From Filimonas zeae (GTDB taxonomy: Bacteria; Bacteroidota; Bacteroidia; Chitinophagales; Chitinophagaceae): a DNA stretch of 64,000 nt. Positions 54,185 through 60,869 of the stretch are shown piece by piece. The stretch is taken from positions 372,001 through 436,000 of the forward strand of contig NZ_BMIB01000002.1 of assembly GCF_014641615.1 (NCBI RefSeq). The letters are read 5' to 3'. Position numbers and translations under genes: made by a program. Position 1 is the first letter of the stretch; each line of letters begins with the position of its first letter. The notes under the pieces are model-generated. The model did not search any database and was not told the origin of the DNA. It was given only the letters and a program-made list of their open reading frames with translations.

Positions 54185-54907
54185 ATGAAAACAGCCTTTG
54201 TTACATTAAAAGCAAAAGATCAGGAATCAGCCGATGCACTACAGGCCTCACTATTTACACTACAACGCCTGAGCGTGAATGAACCCGGCATCATTGCCTA
54301 TGAAATTTTCCGTTCAGAAGATGAGCCTTTACAGTTTAACGTACGGGAAAGCTGGAAAAATGCAGCCGCCTTTGAGCAGCACTGCAACACCCCGCATCTG
54401 GAAAAATTTGTAAGCGATACCAAAGGATGGCTTACAGAACCTTTCTCCGCGCAGATGCTTACTGAGGTTACAGAGCGCCCGGCAGGTACTTCCAATGCAG
54501 CGATTATCCAGGGCCTGTATGATGCGGTAAACAATAAAAACCTGGACTACATTCAGAATCTCGGAGCAGATTTCAGTGAGTGGCTGGATGTTCCGTTTAA
54601 CTATACCACAACAGGTAAAAATGCTATCATTGACCCATGGGTGAGTTGGTTCGGTATCTTTCCGGATGCCACCTGCGAAGTAAAAAGCCTGACTGCGTTT
54701 GGCAACACAGTTATTGCACAGGGCATTGGCAGAGGCACCCATAAAGGTGACTTCCATTCACCCGCAGGATTATTAAAACCTTCCGGAGTAGCCATGCAGG
54801 TAAACTTCTGCGATGTGTACGTTTTGAAAGACGGCTGCATCCTCCGCGCTGATTCCTATTTTGACTTTTATGGTCTGCTGAAACAGCTTGCACCGGAAAA
54901 AATGTAA
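54185..54907 (+). CDS. Fusion of antibiotic-biosynthesis-monooxygenase-type domain and SnoaL-like domain
   Basis: 240 residues in two parts. Residues 1-95 (AFVTLKAKDQESADALQASL, EPGIIAYEIFRSEDEP, ESWKNAAAFEQHCNTPHLEK) are a dimeric alpha/beta-barrel ABM domain, as in YgiN-type quinol monooxygenases. Residues 105-235 (IQGLYDAVNNKNLDYIQNLG and AIGRGTHKGDFH-like stretches) are an NTF2/SnoaL-like domain. The two folds usually occur in separate small proteins. It follows the metallo-hydrolase by 32 bases and is closed by a strong terminator. An oxidation-isomerisation role on a quinone- or polyketide-like molecule is inference. Confidence 0.8.
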   Translation: MKTAFVTLKAKDQESADALQASLFTLQRLSVNEPGIIAYEIFRSEDEPLQFNVRESWKNAAAFEQHCNTPHLEKFVSDTKGWLTEPFSAQMLTEVTERPAGTSNAAIIQGLYDAVNNKNLDYIQNLGADFSEWLDVPFNYTTTGKNAIIDPWVSWFGIFPDATCEVKSLTAFGNTVIAQGIGRGTHKGDFHSPAGLLKPSGVAMQVNFCDVYVLKDGCILRADSYFDFYGLLKQLAPEKM

Positions 54908-54914
54908 GTACAGC

Positions 54915-54945
54915 ATGGTGCGGCATTTTGCCGCACCATTTTTTT
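54915..54945 (+). terminator. Rho-independent terminator of the SDR-MBL-monooxygenase unit
   Basis: ATGGTGCGGCA (54915-54925) pairs perfectly with TGCCGCACCAT (54929-54939), followed by seven T. Confidence 0.92.
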
Positions 54946-55134
54946 GGCGGCTATATCCTCAGTTCCGGGCACACTGCTATCCGGTTCATGATAAATGTAT
55001 CGTTGATTGCGGGAGAACTGCTCATTACTAATTACAATGTCAAAGAACTTTTTGTTCCTGTTCACGGTATGCATCCACTGCACTTTCATTACAGCCAGTA
55101 AAAAACAGAAAATCCCTTAGCCGGGGTAAAAAAA

Positions 55135-55704
55135 TCAAAGAAAAAAAGAGGAGATATTACCAAGATCATCGCGCAGCTTTTTCCTTGCTTTGGCCAGATG
55201 CGCTTCAACGGTTTTTTCAGAGATGTCCATCTGCCGGGAAATTTCTTTCTGGGATAACCCGTGTTCGAGCTTCAGATGAAAAACAATTCTGCACTTTTCC
55301 GGAAGCTCATTAACTGCCTCCTGGAAGCGGGCGTATAACTCGTTAAAATCTAATGTATGAAGCGTTGCCATGTCGGGTATATCGGAATAACCGGTTGCAT
55401 CCGCAGAAGCAACTACCCCTGTTCTCGCCCTTCTGGCAAGCCGGTTAATTACCTCAAACTTAACAGCAGCGGCGAAATAATGACTGAATCCTTTCTGCAG
55501 TTCCAGCCGATCTCTGCGACGCCATAAATTGCTGAAAATATCCTGTACCACCTCTTCTGCTTCCCGCTTGTCGTTCAGTCTTTTGCGGGCCATGATGTAC
55601 AGCTTGTCCCAGTACCGGCTGTAGATTTCACTAAACGCCGGTTCGTCATCGGATTTAAGCCGAATAGCCAGTTCTATATCACTGAGGGTACCTAAAGAGG
55701 ACAT
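55135..55704 (-). CDS. Orphan RNA polymerase ECF sigma factor
   Basis: About 189 residues from MSSLGTLSDIELAIRL at 55704; an ATG 33 bases upstream is in frame. Sigma region 2 (FSEIYSRYWDKLYIMA, EAEEVVQDIFSNLWRR) and region 4 (LPEKCRIVFHLKLEHGLSQK, ISEKTVEAHLAKARKKLRDD) are both complete. It belongs to the same Bacteroidota ECF subgroup as the one at 7120, but no FecR anti-sigma gene lies beside it. Its neighbours are a monooxygenase-NTF2 gene and an AraC regulator, so its partner must be encoded elsewhere. Confidence 0.9.
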   Translation of the reverse strand: MSSLGTLSDIELAIRLKSDDEPAFSEIYSRYWDKLYIMARKRLNDKREAEEVVQDIFSNLWRRRDRLELQKGFSHYFAAAVKFEVINRLARRARTGVVASADATGYSDIPDMATLHTLDFNELYARFQEAVNELPEKCRIVFHLKLEHGLSQKEISRQMDISEKTVEAHLAKARKKLRDDLGNISSFFL

Positions 55705-55846
55705 ATTGTTTGCATCAACACCCTGCGAAGATACCAACTATTTGGTACGGGTGCCCGGTAAGTTCCATCCCCGCAAGGAAACGGGAATGGAACTGATCTC
55801 CGGCTTCAGCACCTGCCTGAGCGGCACCGGCCTTCTGCACGGCTGA

Positions 55847-56755
55847 TTAACCCGCGTTGCGAAACCTTGACGGCGTGGTTTCTGTGAGCTTTTTAAAAAA
55901 AGTATTGAAATGAGCAGGCTCTTCAAAACCGAGGCAATACCCTATCTCTGCCACAGGCCAGTCGGTATTCTTCAGCAATGCTTTTGCCTCGCAGGCCAGA
56001 CGTTCCGCAATCAGTGCAGTGGTTGTTTTACCGGTCGTTTCTTTAACCGCCCTGTTCAGATGATTGACGTGAACACACAACTGATCTGCATAGTCTTTTG
56101 CAGACCGCAACTCAAACCGCTGCCTGGTGGAAGCGATGGGAAACTGCCGCTCCAGCAGTTCATTAAAAACAGCAGCGATACGGCCGTTCGCGTTCTTAGG
56201 CTGGAAAAGCGTTTCAGTGGCCTCCATTTTCATAGCAAAATGAATCAGTTCCGTTACATAGCTTACAAGGAGGTCCTGTTTAAAACGGTATCCGGAATTT
56301 ACTTCCGCTATCATCTTCCTGAAAATACCCGCCGCAAAAGCTGTTTGTTCTTCATCCAGTATATAGGAGGGTTTACCACCTATAGCAAACATCGGAAGAT
56401 CACAGAAACTGCTTCTAAGCTTCTCCACGAAAAATGCGTCTTTAAAAATGCAGAAGTATCCGCTGTTTTCTTTTGATACCGCTTCCCACCGGTAGGGTAC
56501 TCTGGGATTAAAAAACATCAATGAACTGCCTTTCACATGCAGCGTTTTGTCTGCATAGTGAAACAGGTTTTCTCCGGTGATGAGGCTGATTTTGTAGAAG
56601 TCCCTTCTTGCATATTTTATGGTTACTTCTCCACCGGGGGTTACTGTTTCTTCAATATCAAAGACGTTGAAGTCCCCTATCTCCTGCTGAATGTCTGATG
56701 GCGTACCGGAAAACTTGTGCCGGTAAAATTCTTCTAAGGTTTCTGTAACAGTCAT
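55847..56755 (-). CDS. AraC family transcriptional regulator
   Basis: 302 residues. Cupin-like sensor half (about 30-130, with LFHYADKTLHVKGSSLMFFN and ENSGYFCIFKDAFF), a helical linker, and a C-terminal double helix-turn-helix (YADQLCVHVNHLNRAVKETT, VAEIGYCLGFEEPAHFNTFF). Divergent from the Atu4866-type gene; both directions have an exact TAATTTTG box (56778-56785 minus, 56879-56886 plus). A separate, HTH-less protein at 57252 resembles its sensor half. Confidence 0.92.
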   Translation of the reverse strand: MTVTETLEEFYRHKFSGTPSDIQQEIGDFNVFDIEETVTPGGEVTIKYARRDFYKISLITGENLFHYADKTLHVKGSSLMFFNPRVPYRWEAVSKENSGYFCIFKDAFFVEKLRSSFCDLPMFAIGGKPSYILDEEQTAFAAGIFRKMIAEVNSGYRFKQDLLVSYVTELIHFAMKMEATETLFQPKNANGRIAAVFNELLERQFPIASTRQRFELRSAKDYADQLCVHVNHLNRAVKETTGKTTTALIAERLACEAKALLKNTDWPVAEIGYCLGFEEPAHFNTFFKKLTETTPSRFRNAG

Positions 56756-56777
56756 AATGATGAGTTATGTAGCAGGT

Positions 56778-56785
56778 CAAAATTA
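56778..56785 (-). promoter_or_regulatory. -7 box of the AraC gene
   Basis: TAATTTTG on the minus strand, an exact TAnnTTTG match 22 bases before the start codon. Confidence 0.5.
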
Positions 56786-56830
56786 TAAAACCAGACAATT
56801 GGCGTTTTTTAATTTTTATTGTTTGAATTA

Positions 56831-56855
56831 TGTAAGTTCTTGTCATTTTCTTACA
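56831..56855. promoter_or_regulatory. Inverted half-sites in the AraC / Atu4866 gap
   Basis: TGTAAG (56831-56836) and CTTACA (56850-56855) are reverse complements 13 bases apart, between the two -7 boxes; a possible site of the AraC protein. Confidence 0.35.
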
Positions 56856-56878
56856 AACATGCCTCCTGACAACTGCAG

Positions 56879-56886
56879 TAATTTTG
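56879..56886 (+). promoter_or_regulatory. -7 box of the Atu4866-type gene
   Basis: TAATTTTG, an exact TAnnTTTG match 35 bases before the ATG at 56922. Confidence 0.5.
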
Positions 56887-56921
56887 TGTTATCACATTTG
56901 AATACAACAAAAACAAACGTT

Positions 56922-57239
56922 ATGAAACAAACAGATCAGATCGCATTTTCTGCCGGCATTGTAAAGAATACTACTATGAATGACAAACAGACCATAGAAT
57001 CTACAAAGGAGTATATCGGTATGTGGGTAACCGCCGATGGCTATATCCGTCATGAATTGCTGCCCGGCAACCGCTATGACGAAGCCCGCGGGAACCGGAA
57101 AAGCGCTTATCAGGGATCGTACCGTGTAAGTGGTAATAAAATTGACTATAAAGATGATACCGGTTTTACCGCTGATGGCGTTTTTAAAAACGGTATCCTG
57201 TACCATGCAGGAATGGTATTGTATAAAGAGAGAAAGTAA
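56922..57239 (+). CDS. Atu4866-type domain protein
   Basis: 105 residues from the ATG at 56922 (MKQTDQIAFSAGIVKNTTMN); upstream codons in the same frame precede the promoter box and are not coding. The body, YIGMWVTADGYIRHELLPGN, YDEARGNRKSAYQGSYRVSG and DDTGFTADGVFKNGILYHAG, matches the Atu4866 domain, a small beta-barrel of unknown function often encoded beside oxidoreductases and AraC regulators. The next gene starts 12 bases downstream. Confidence 0.8.
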   Translation: MKQTDQIAFSAGIVKNTTMNDKQTIESTKEYIGMWVTADGYIRHELLPGNRYDEARGNRKSAYQGSYRVSGNKIDYKDDTGFTADGVFKNGILYHAGMVLYKERK

Positions 57240-57251
57240 AACCAGTCTTTT

Positions 57252-57743
57252 ATGAATACTTCTTTCCCCAAAAGCAATGATCCGTTCAGGGATGGATTAT
57301 TGCTTTTTACCAGATTAGCCGTTTTTAAACCGGAAGAATATCCTGCTATTCCCTTTAAAGCCTGGCAAACAGCCGTACGCAATAGTTTTATCATCTGGCT
57401 CTCCAATGACGGAGACAAGTTGTGTATCAGCTATCAGCATAACCAGGTATCAGTTGGCAAACAAGTTTCAGCGCCTGTACAAAGCGGATATATCTGCGTG
57501 TTCAAGCAGAACTTTCTGCCGGTGATCATGAAAAAAAATATTTCACAGCTGGAGGTTTTCAGAAAAAAAGAGCCCTGTATCATCGACATCACCGCCGGGC
57601 AGTTCCGGGAGGCGCTGCAGATATTCGTGCAAATGCATCAGGAAACTAAATCTTCCTATGCTTATAAATACCATCTCATCCGCAATCAGATAGCACAGCT
57701 GATACACCTCGGCATAAAAGCCAGCCAGCCCCCATCCGTTTGA
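57252..57743 (+). CDS. AraC-type sensor domain without DNA-binding domain
   Basis: 163 residues. The segment SGYICVFKQNFLPVIMKKNI, then FREALQIFVQMHQETKSSYA and YHLIRNQIAQLIHLGIKASQ, lines up with the sensor half of the AraC protein at 55847 (SGYFCIFKDAFF, ELIHFAMKMEA). The protein stops where the helix-turn-helix domain would begin, and nothing resembling that domain follows in any frame before the next gene. It may be a truncated regulator or a stand-alone ligand-binding modulator. It follows the Atu4866-type gene by 12 bases. Confidence 0.65.
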   Translation: MNTSFPKSNDPFRDGLLLFTRLAVFKPEEYPAIPFKAWQTAVRNSFIIWLSNDGDKLCISYQHNQVSVGKQVSAPVQSGYICVFKQNFLPVIMKKNISQLEVFRKKEPCIIDITAGQFREALQIFVQMHQETKSSYAYKYHLIRNQIAQLIHLGIKASQPPSV

Positions 57744-57764
57744 TAATTATTCCACAACAATAAC

Positions 57765-57809
57765 GGAACATTCATTCCAATTACACTAACTTTACGGAAC
57801 GTTTATTCC
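57765..57809. promoter_or_regulatory. Two GGAA-N6-TTCC operators before the SDR gene
   Basis: GGAACATTCATTCC (57765-57778) and GGAACGTTTATTCC (57796-57809), 31 bases apart, about three helical turns. A TAACTTTA -7-like box (57787-57794) lies between them. A third copy, GGAACAATTGTTCC, stands at 58609-58622 before the TetR gene. They fit operators of the TetR protein encoded downstream. Confidence 0.7.
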
Positions 57810-57828
57810 ATTATTAAAAAAAATCAAC

Positions 57829-58593
57829 ATGGGCAGGCTTACAGACAGGATCGCAGTGATCACCGGTGGTAATTCCGGAATCGGATATGCAACAGCAAAA
57901 CAGTTTATTTCAGAAGGAGCAAAGGTGATCATTACAGGGCGTAATCAGCAGGCGGTTGATACAGCAGTAAAAGAACTCGGTGAGCATGCAACCGGTTTTG
58001 TTGCCGATGCAGCTAATGTAAAGGAAACAGAAGCCCTTGCCGAAAAAGTCAGGAACCTTTATGGTAAGGTAGACATACTCTTTGTAAATGCAGGAGTATT
58101 CTTTGCAGAACCTGTTGGCAGCCTTACTGAGGATTCGTATAACCGCATCATGGATGTCAACTTCAAAGGCGCCATATTTACCACAGAAAAATTTATTCCA
58201 CTGCTTGCCAACGGCGCATCTGTAATTCATTTATCTTCTGTAAGCGCTTTCGCAGTAGGGGCGGGAACAGCCGTTTACGCAGCCAGCAAAGCAGCGTTGA
58301 ACGCGTACAGCCGTACAGCCGCTATTGAACTGGCGGGGAAGAAAATACGCGTCAACTCCATACTACCCAGCATGGTGGATACCGCACTTTCTGCGAAAGC
58401 AGGTTTTCCGGAGAGCGCAATTGCAGAAATGGATGTTTTTATGAAACAAAAAATGCCTTTTAAACGCTATGCACAACCCGATGAGGTTGCGAAACTTGCT
58501 GTATTCCTCGCATCTGATGATGCTTCGTTTATATCCGGCACTGAATATGTTATAGACGGCGCCGTTACCGTGAACGAACCATTCAGAGGTTAA
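57829..58593 (+). CDS. SDR family NAD(P)-dependent oxidoreductase
   Basis: 254 residues. Motifs TGGNSGIG (about 12-19), VNAG near 87, the catalytic Y-x3-K in AVYAASKAAL, and the C-terminal FISGTEYVIDGAVTVNEPFR. It belongs to the classical 250-residue SDR group commonly regulated by an adjacent TetR repressor. GGAA-N6-TTCC dyads flank its promoter, and the TetR gene follows, supporting direct repression. Substrate unknown. Confidence 0.93.
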   Translation: MGRLTDRIAVITGGNSGIGYATAKQFISEGAKVIITGRNQQAVDTAVKELGEHATGFVADAANVKETEALAEKVRNLYGKVDILFVNAGVFFAEPVGSLTEDSYNRIMDVNFKGAIFTTEKFIPLLANGASVIHLSSVSAFAVGAGTAVYAASKAALNAYSRTAAIELAGKKIRVNSILPSMVDTALSAKAGFPESAIAEMDVFMKQKMPFKRYAQPDEVAKLAVFLASDDASFISGTEYVIDGAVTVNEPFRG

Positions 58594-58598
58594 TTTTT

Positions 58599-58632
58599 CC
58601 CCTTAACCGGAACAATTGTTCCGGTTAAGGGG
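58599..58632. terminator. 34-base perfect palindrome between SDR and TetR genes, with a nested operator
   Basis: Positions 58599-58615 are the exact reverse complement of 58616-58632. The centre contains GGAACAATTGTTCC, the same GGAA-N6-TTCC operator found before the SDR gene. A short T-rich stretch follows (TTATTTTCGTTTC). It could end SDR transcripts and at the same time be the TetR site controlling the tetR gene. Confidence 0.7.
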
Positions 58633-58659
58633 TTATTTTCGTTTCCCGAAATCAGTAAT

Positions 58660-59244
58660 ATGGCAAGAAGTAAAGTATTTGACGAAGAGCTGGTGTTACG
58701 CAATGCCATGAATCTGTTCTGGGAGAAGGGATATAATGCCACGTCAGCGCAGGACCTTACGGAATCTCTGGCTATCAGCAGGTCAAGCCTGTATGATACC
58801 TATGGAGATAAACACTCTCTGTTTATAAAGGCACTGAGGCTATACCGTACAGAACGCTTTGACAGCACCATGAAAGAGGCATCGGAAACCCCGGATGCAG
58901 AAGCCTGGCTGCGCATGCTTTTTGAATCGGTAAAAGCAGATGCGCTGGGCAGCGGTTCTGTTAAAGGTTGCTTCATGGTAAACACTGCTGTGGAACTCGC
59001 GGCGTCTGACACAGAAGTGGCAGACATTGTAAACAACATTATGGCAGACTTTGATGCTGCTGCGCGGAAAGTCATAAAGAAAGGCCAGGAGAACGGCACC
59101 ATCACAACCAGACATTCCGCCAGAGCACTGGCACGGTTTGTTTTTAATGCATTAAACGGAATACGGGTAACTGTTAAATTCAATACCGGTAAACAGGTGT
59201 TTGAGGATATTATTGCCGTATGCCTTTCTGCATTAAAAGCGTAA
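58660..59244 (+). CDS. TetR/AcrR family transcriptional regulator
   Basis: 194 residues. N-terminal helix-turn-helix (RNAMNLFWEKGYNATSAQDL, TESLAISRSSLYDTYGDKHS), then an all-helical ligand domain with VKGCFMVNTAVELA near 105-120, where the conserved cysteine of the subgroup sits. This family often senses electrophiles. It probably represses the SDR gene upstream and its own gene through the GGAA-N6-TTCC sites at 57765, 57796 and 58609. Confidence 0.93.
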   Translation: MARSKVFDEELVLRNAMNLFWEKGYNATSAQDLTESLAISRSSLYDTYGDKHSLFIKALRLYRTERFDSTMKEASETPDAEAWLRMLFESVKADALGSGSVKGCFMVNTAVELAASDTEVADIVNNIMADFDAAARKVIKKGQENGTITTRHSARALARFVFNALNGIRVTVKFNTGKQVFEDIIAVCLSALKA

Positions 59245-59283
59245 TCCGGAATCCCCTTACAACAACCAAACCCTCTGTTCATA

Positions 59284-59319
59284 CAGGTAAAGCGGCGCGT
59301 TAACGCCCGCTGTTACCTG
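59284..59319. terminator. Hairpin at the convergent ends of tetR and the S8 peptidase gene
   Basis: CAGGTAA/TTACCTG, AGCGG/CCGCT and GCG/CGC form an interrupted stem around a TTAA loop. It overlaps the last codons of the minus-strand peptidase. No T tract follows, so the role is uncertain. Confidence 0.4.
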
Positions 59320-60859
59320 CAACAACAGATGCAAGCCTGATTGCCTGATAAGCATTCACCACTCCTCCTGAAATACACAGGTAAGAAAGATCAACACGGC
59401 TTCCGCGCAGCATCAGATCATGAGATGGCTTCACTACAGAATGCATAATGATGTCTTTCACCTGTAATGCAGTCAGTGTGGGAAAATATTCCATTATCAA
59501 TGCGGCAATCCCGCTCACAACGGGGGCGGCCATACTGGTACCATCGTGATAGGCATACCCCGAGCCGGGGGTACAGGAGTAAATAGCAGTACCCGGAGCA
59601 AAAACATCTACTGTGTGTTTACCGTAATTTGAAAAAGACGCTACAAGGTTGGTGCTGTCTTTTGAAGCCGAAGCTCCTACTTCCAGCCATGCTCCGGCTT
59701 CTCCACCAGCTGCATACCGCCTGTTAGGAAAGTTGGCGTTCACATCAAGATCCAGATGATCGTTGCCAGCTGCGTGCACAATCAATACATTTCTGCCCAT
59801 CGCATACTTAACGGCTTCGTCTACTACCCTCTTATCCGGAGAAAGCGGCTTCCCGAGACTCATATTAATAATGCGGGCACCGTTATCAACGGCGTAGCGT
59901 ATAGCATTGGCAATGTCTTTATCCCGCTCATCACCATCCGGCACAGCGCGGATCGTCATCAGGGCAACATTGTCTGCAATACCGTCTATCCCCTTCCCAT
60001 TCAGCCTGCCTGCACCAATAATACCTGAAACGTGGGTACCATGCTCAGGGTCGGGACCGTTAACATCAGCGCAACCATATTGACGTTCTACCACATTGGC
60101 AGTATCGTCCCCCACCAGATAACGCGGCCGGTAGTCCATATTCAGCGCGTACTTCAGCATCCTGTCTGCCACCTCCAGCCTGTCGTTCACCACCTCTTTA
60201 CGATACTCCTCAAACGTATAACCCTCATCAAAAGCAGCCATCATCATTCCTCTAATGCCAACTTCGGCCTCATTCCGGGGCTCATATGCTGCAATATCGT
60301 CACGACTGAAAGGAGATTTTCCGATGCGGGAGCAGATACTATCAAAATAACCGCCGATATCAAGCGCCCGTGCCCGGGCTGCATTGGCTTCCTTCCATTT
60401 CCTGTTGTACAGCATACGCAGCTGCCGGTAAGCGGCAAGGCCGGTTGTATCTGCCGGAACCTGGCCCCTGACAGCAAATGCAGGATTGGCGTTCCGGAGC
60501 ATACGCGTTACTTCCAGATTTTCATAATGGACATTGCCCTTTTCTGATCCCAGGAAGCTCCACCCCATTACATCGTCCGCATACAGGTTAGCATCGTCAT
60601 CTTTTTTATTACCTTTTTTTTCTCCGGAATTAACCCAGAGAACGCTTTTCAAATCCTCATGAGTAGTATCTACACCCGAGTCAATGACTGCTACTATCAC
60701 CTTTGTGCTTTTTTTCCCCTTCAGTAAGTTGTATGCTTTTTGCGTACTGATTCCAAACAAACTATCATCAGATAAATCTTTATGCAACCATCCAGGCTGT
60801 GCGCATAACTGCAGAAAAGCTGTAACCGTACCGAGCATTAACAAGCATATATATTTCAT
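59300..60859 (-). CDS. S8 family (subtilisin-like) serine peptidase, exported
   Basis: 519 residues with a signal peptide (MKYICLLMLGTVTAFLQLCA). Catalytic triad: Asp60 in VAVIDSGVDTTHEDL, His273 in PEHGTHVSGIIGAG, Ser442 in DGTSMAAPVVSG; the oxyanion asparagine is Asn366 in HAAGND. About 210 residues separate Asp and His, far more than the usual 30-40, so a large insertion domain (about 90-260) is present. It is the last gene of a minus-strand operon after M16 (10 bases away) and a thioredoxin-like gene, probably a periplasmic peptide-processing set. Confidence 0.93.
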   Translation of the reverse strand: MKYICLLMLGTVTAFLQLCAQPGWLHKDLSDDSLFGISTQKAYNLLKGKKSTKVIVAVIDSGVDTTHEDLKSVLWVNSGEKKGNKKDDDANLYADDVMGWSFLGSEKGNVHYENLEVTRMLRNANPAFAVRGQVPADTTGLAAYRQLRMLYNRKWKEANAARARALDIGGYFDSICSRIGKSPFSRDDIAAYEPRNEAEVGIRGMMMAAFDEGYTFEEYRKEVVNDRLEVADRMLKYALNMDYRPRYLVGDDTANVVERQYGCADVNGPDPEHGTHVSGIIGAGRLNGKGIDGIADNVALMTIRAVPDGDERDKDIANAIRYAVDNGARIINMSLGKPLSPDKRVVDEAVKYAMGRNVLIVHAAGNDHLDLDVNANFPNRRYAAGGEAGAWLEVGASASKDSTNLVASFSNYGKHTVDVFAPGTAIYSCTPGSGYAYHDGTSMAAPVVSGIAALIMEYFPTLTALQVKDIIMHSVVKPSHDLMLRGSRVDLSYLCISGGVVNAYQAIRLASVVAGNSGR

Positions 60860-60869
60860 TTCAAAAAAT

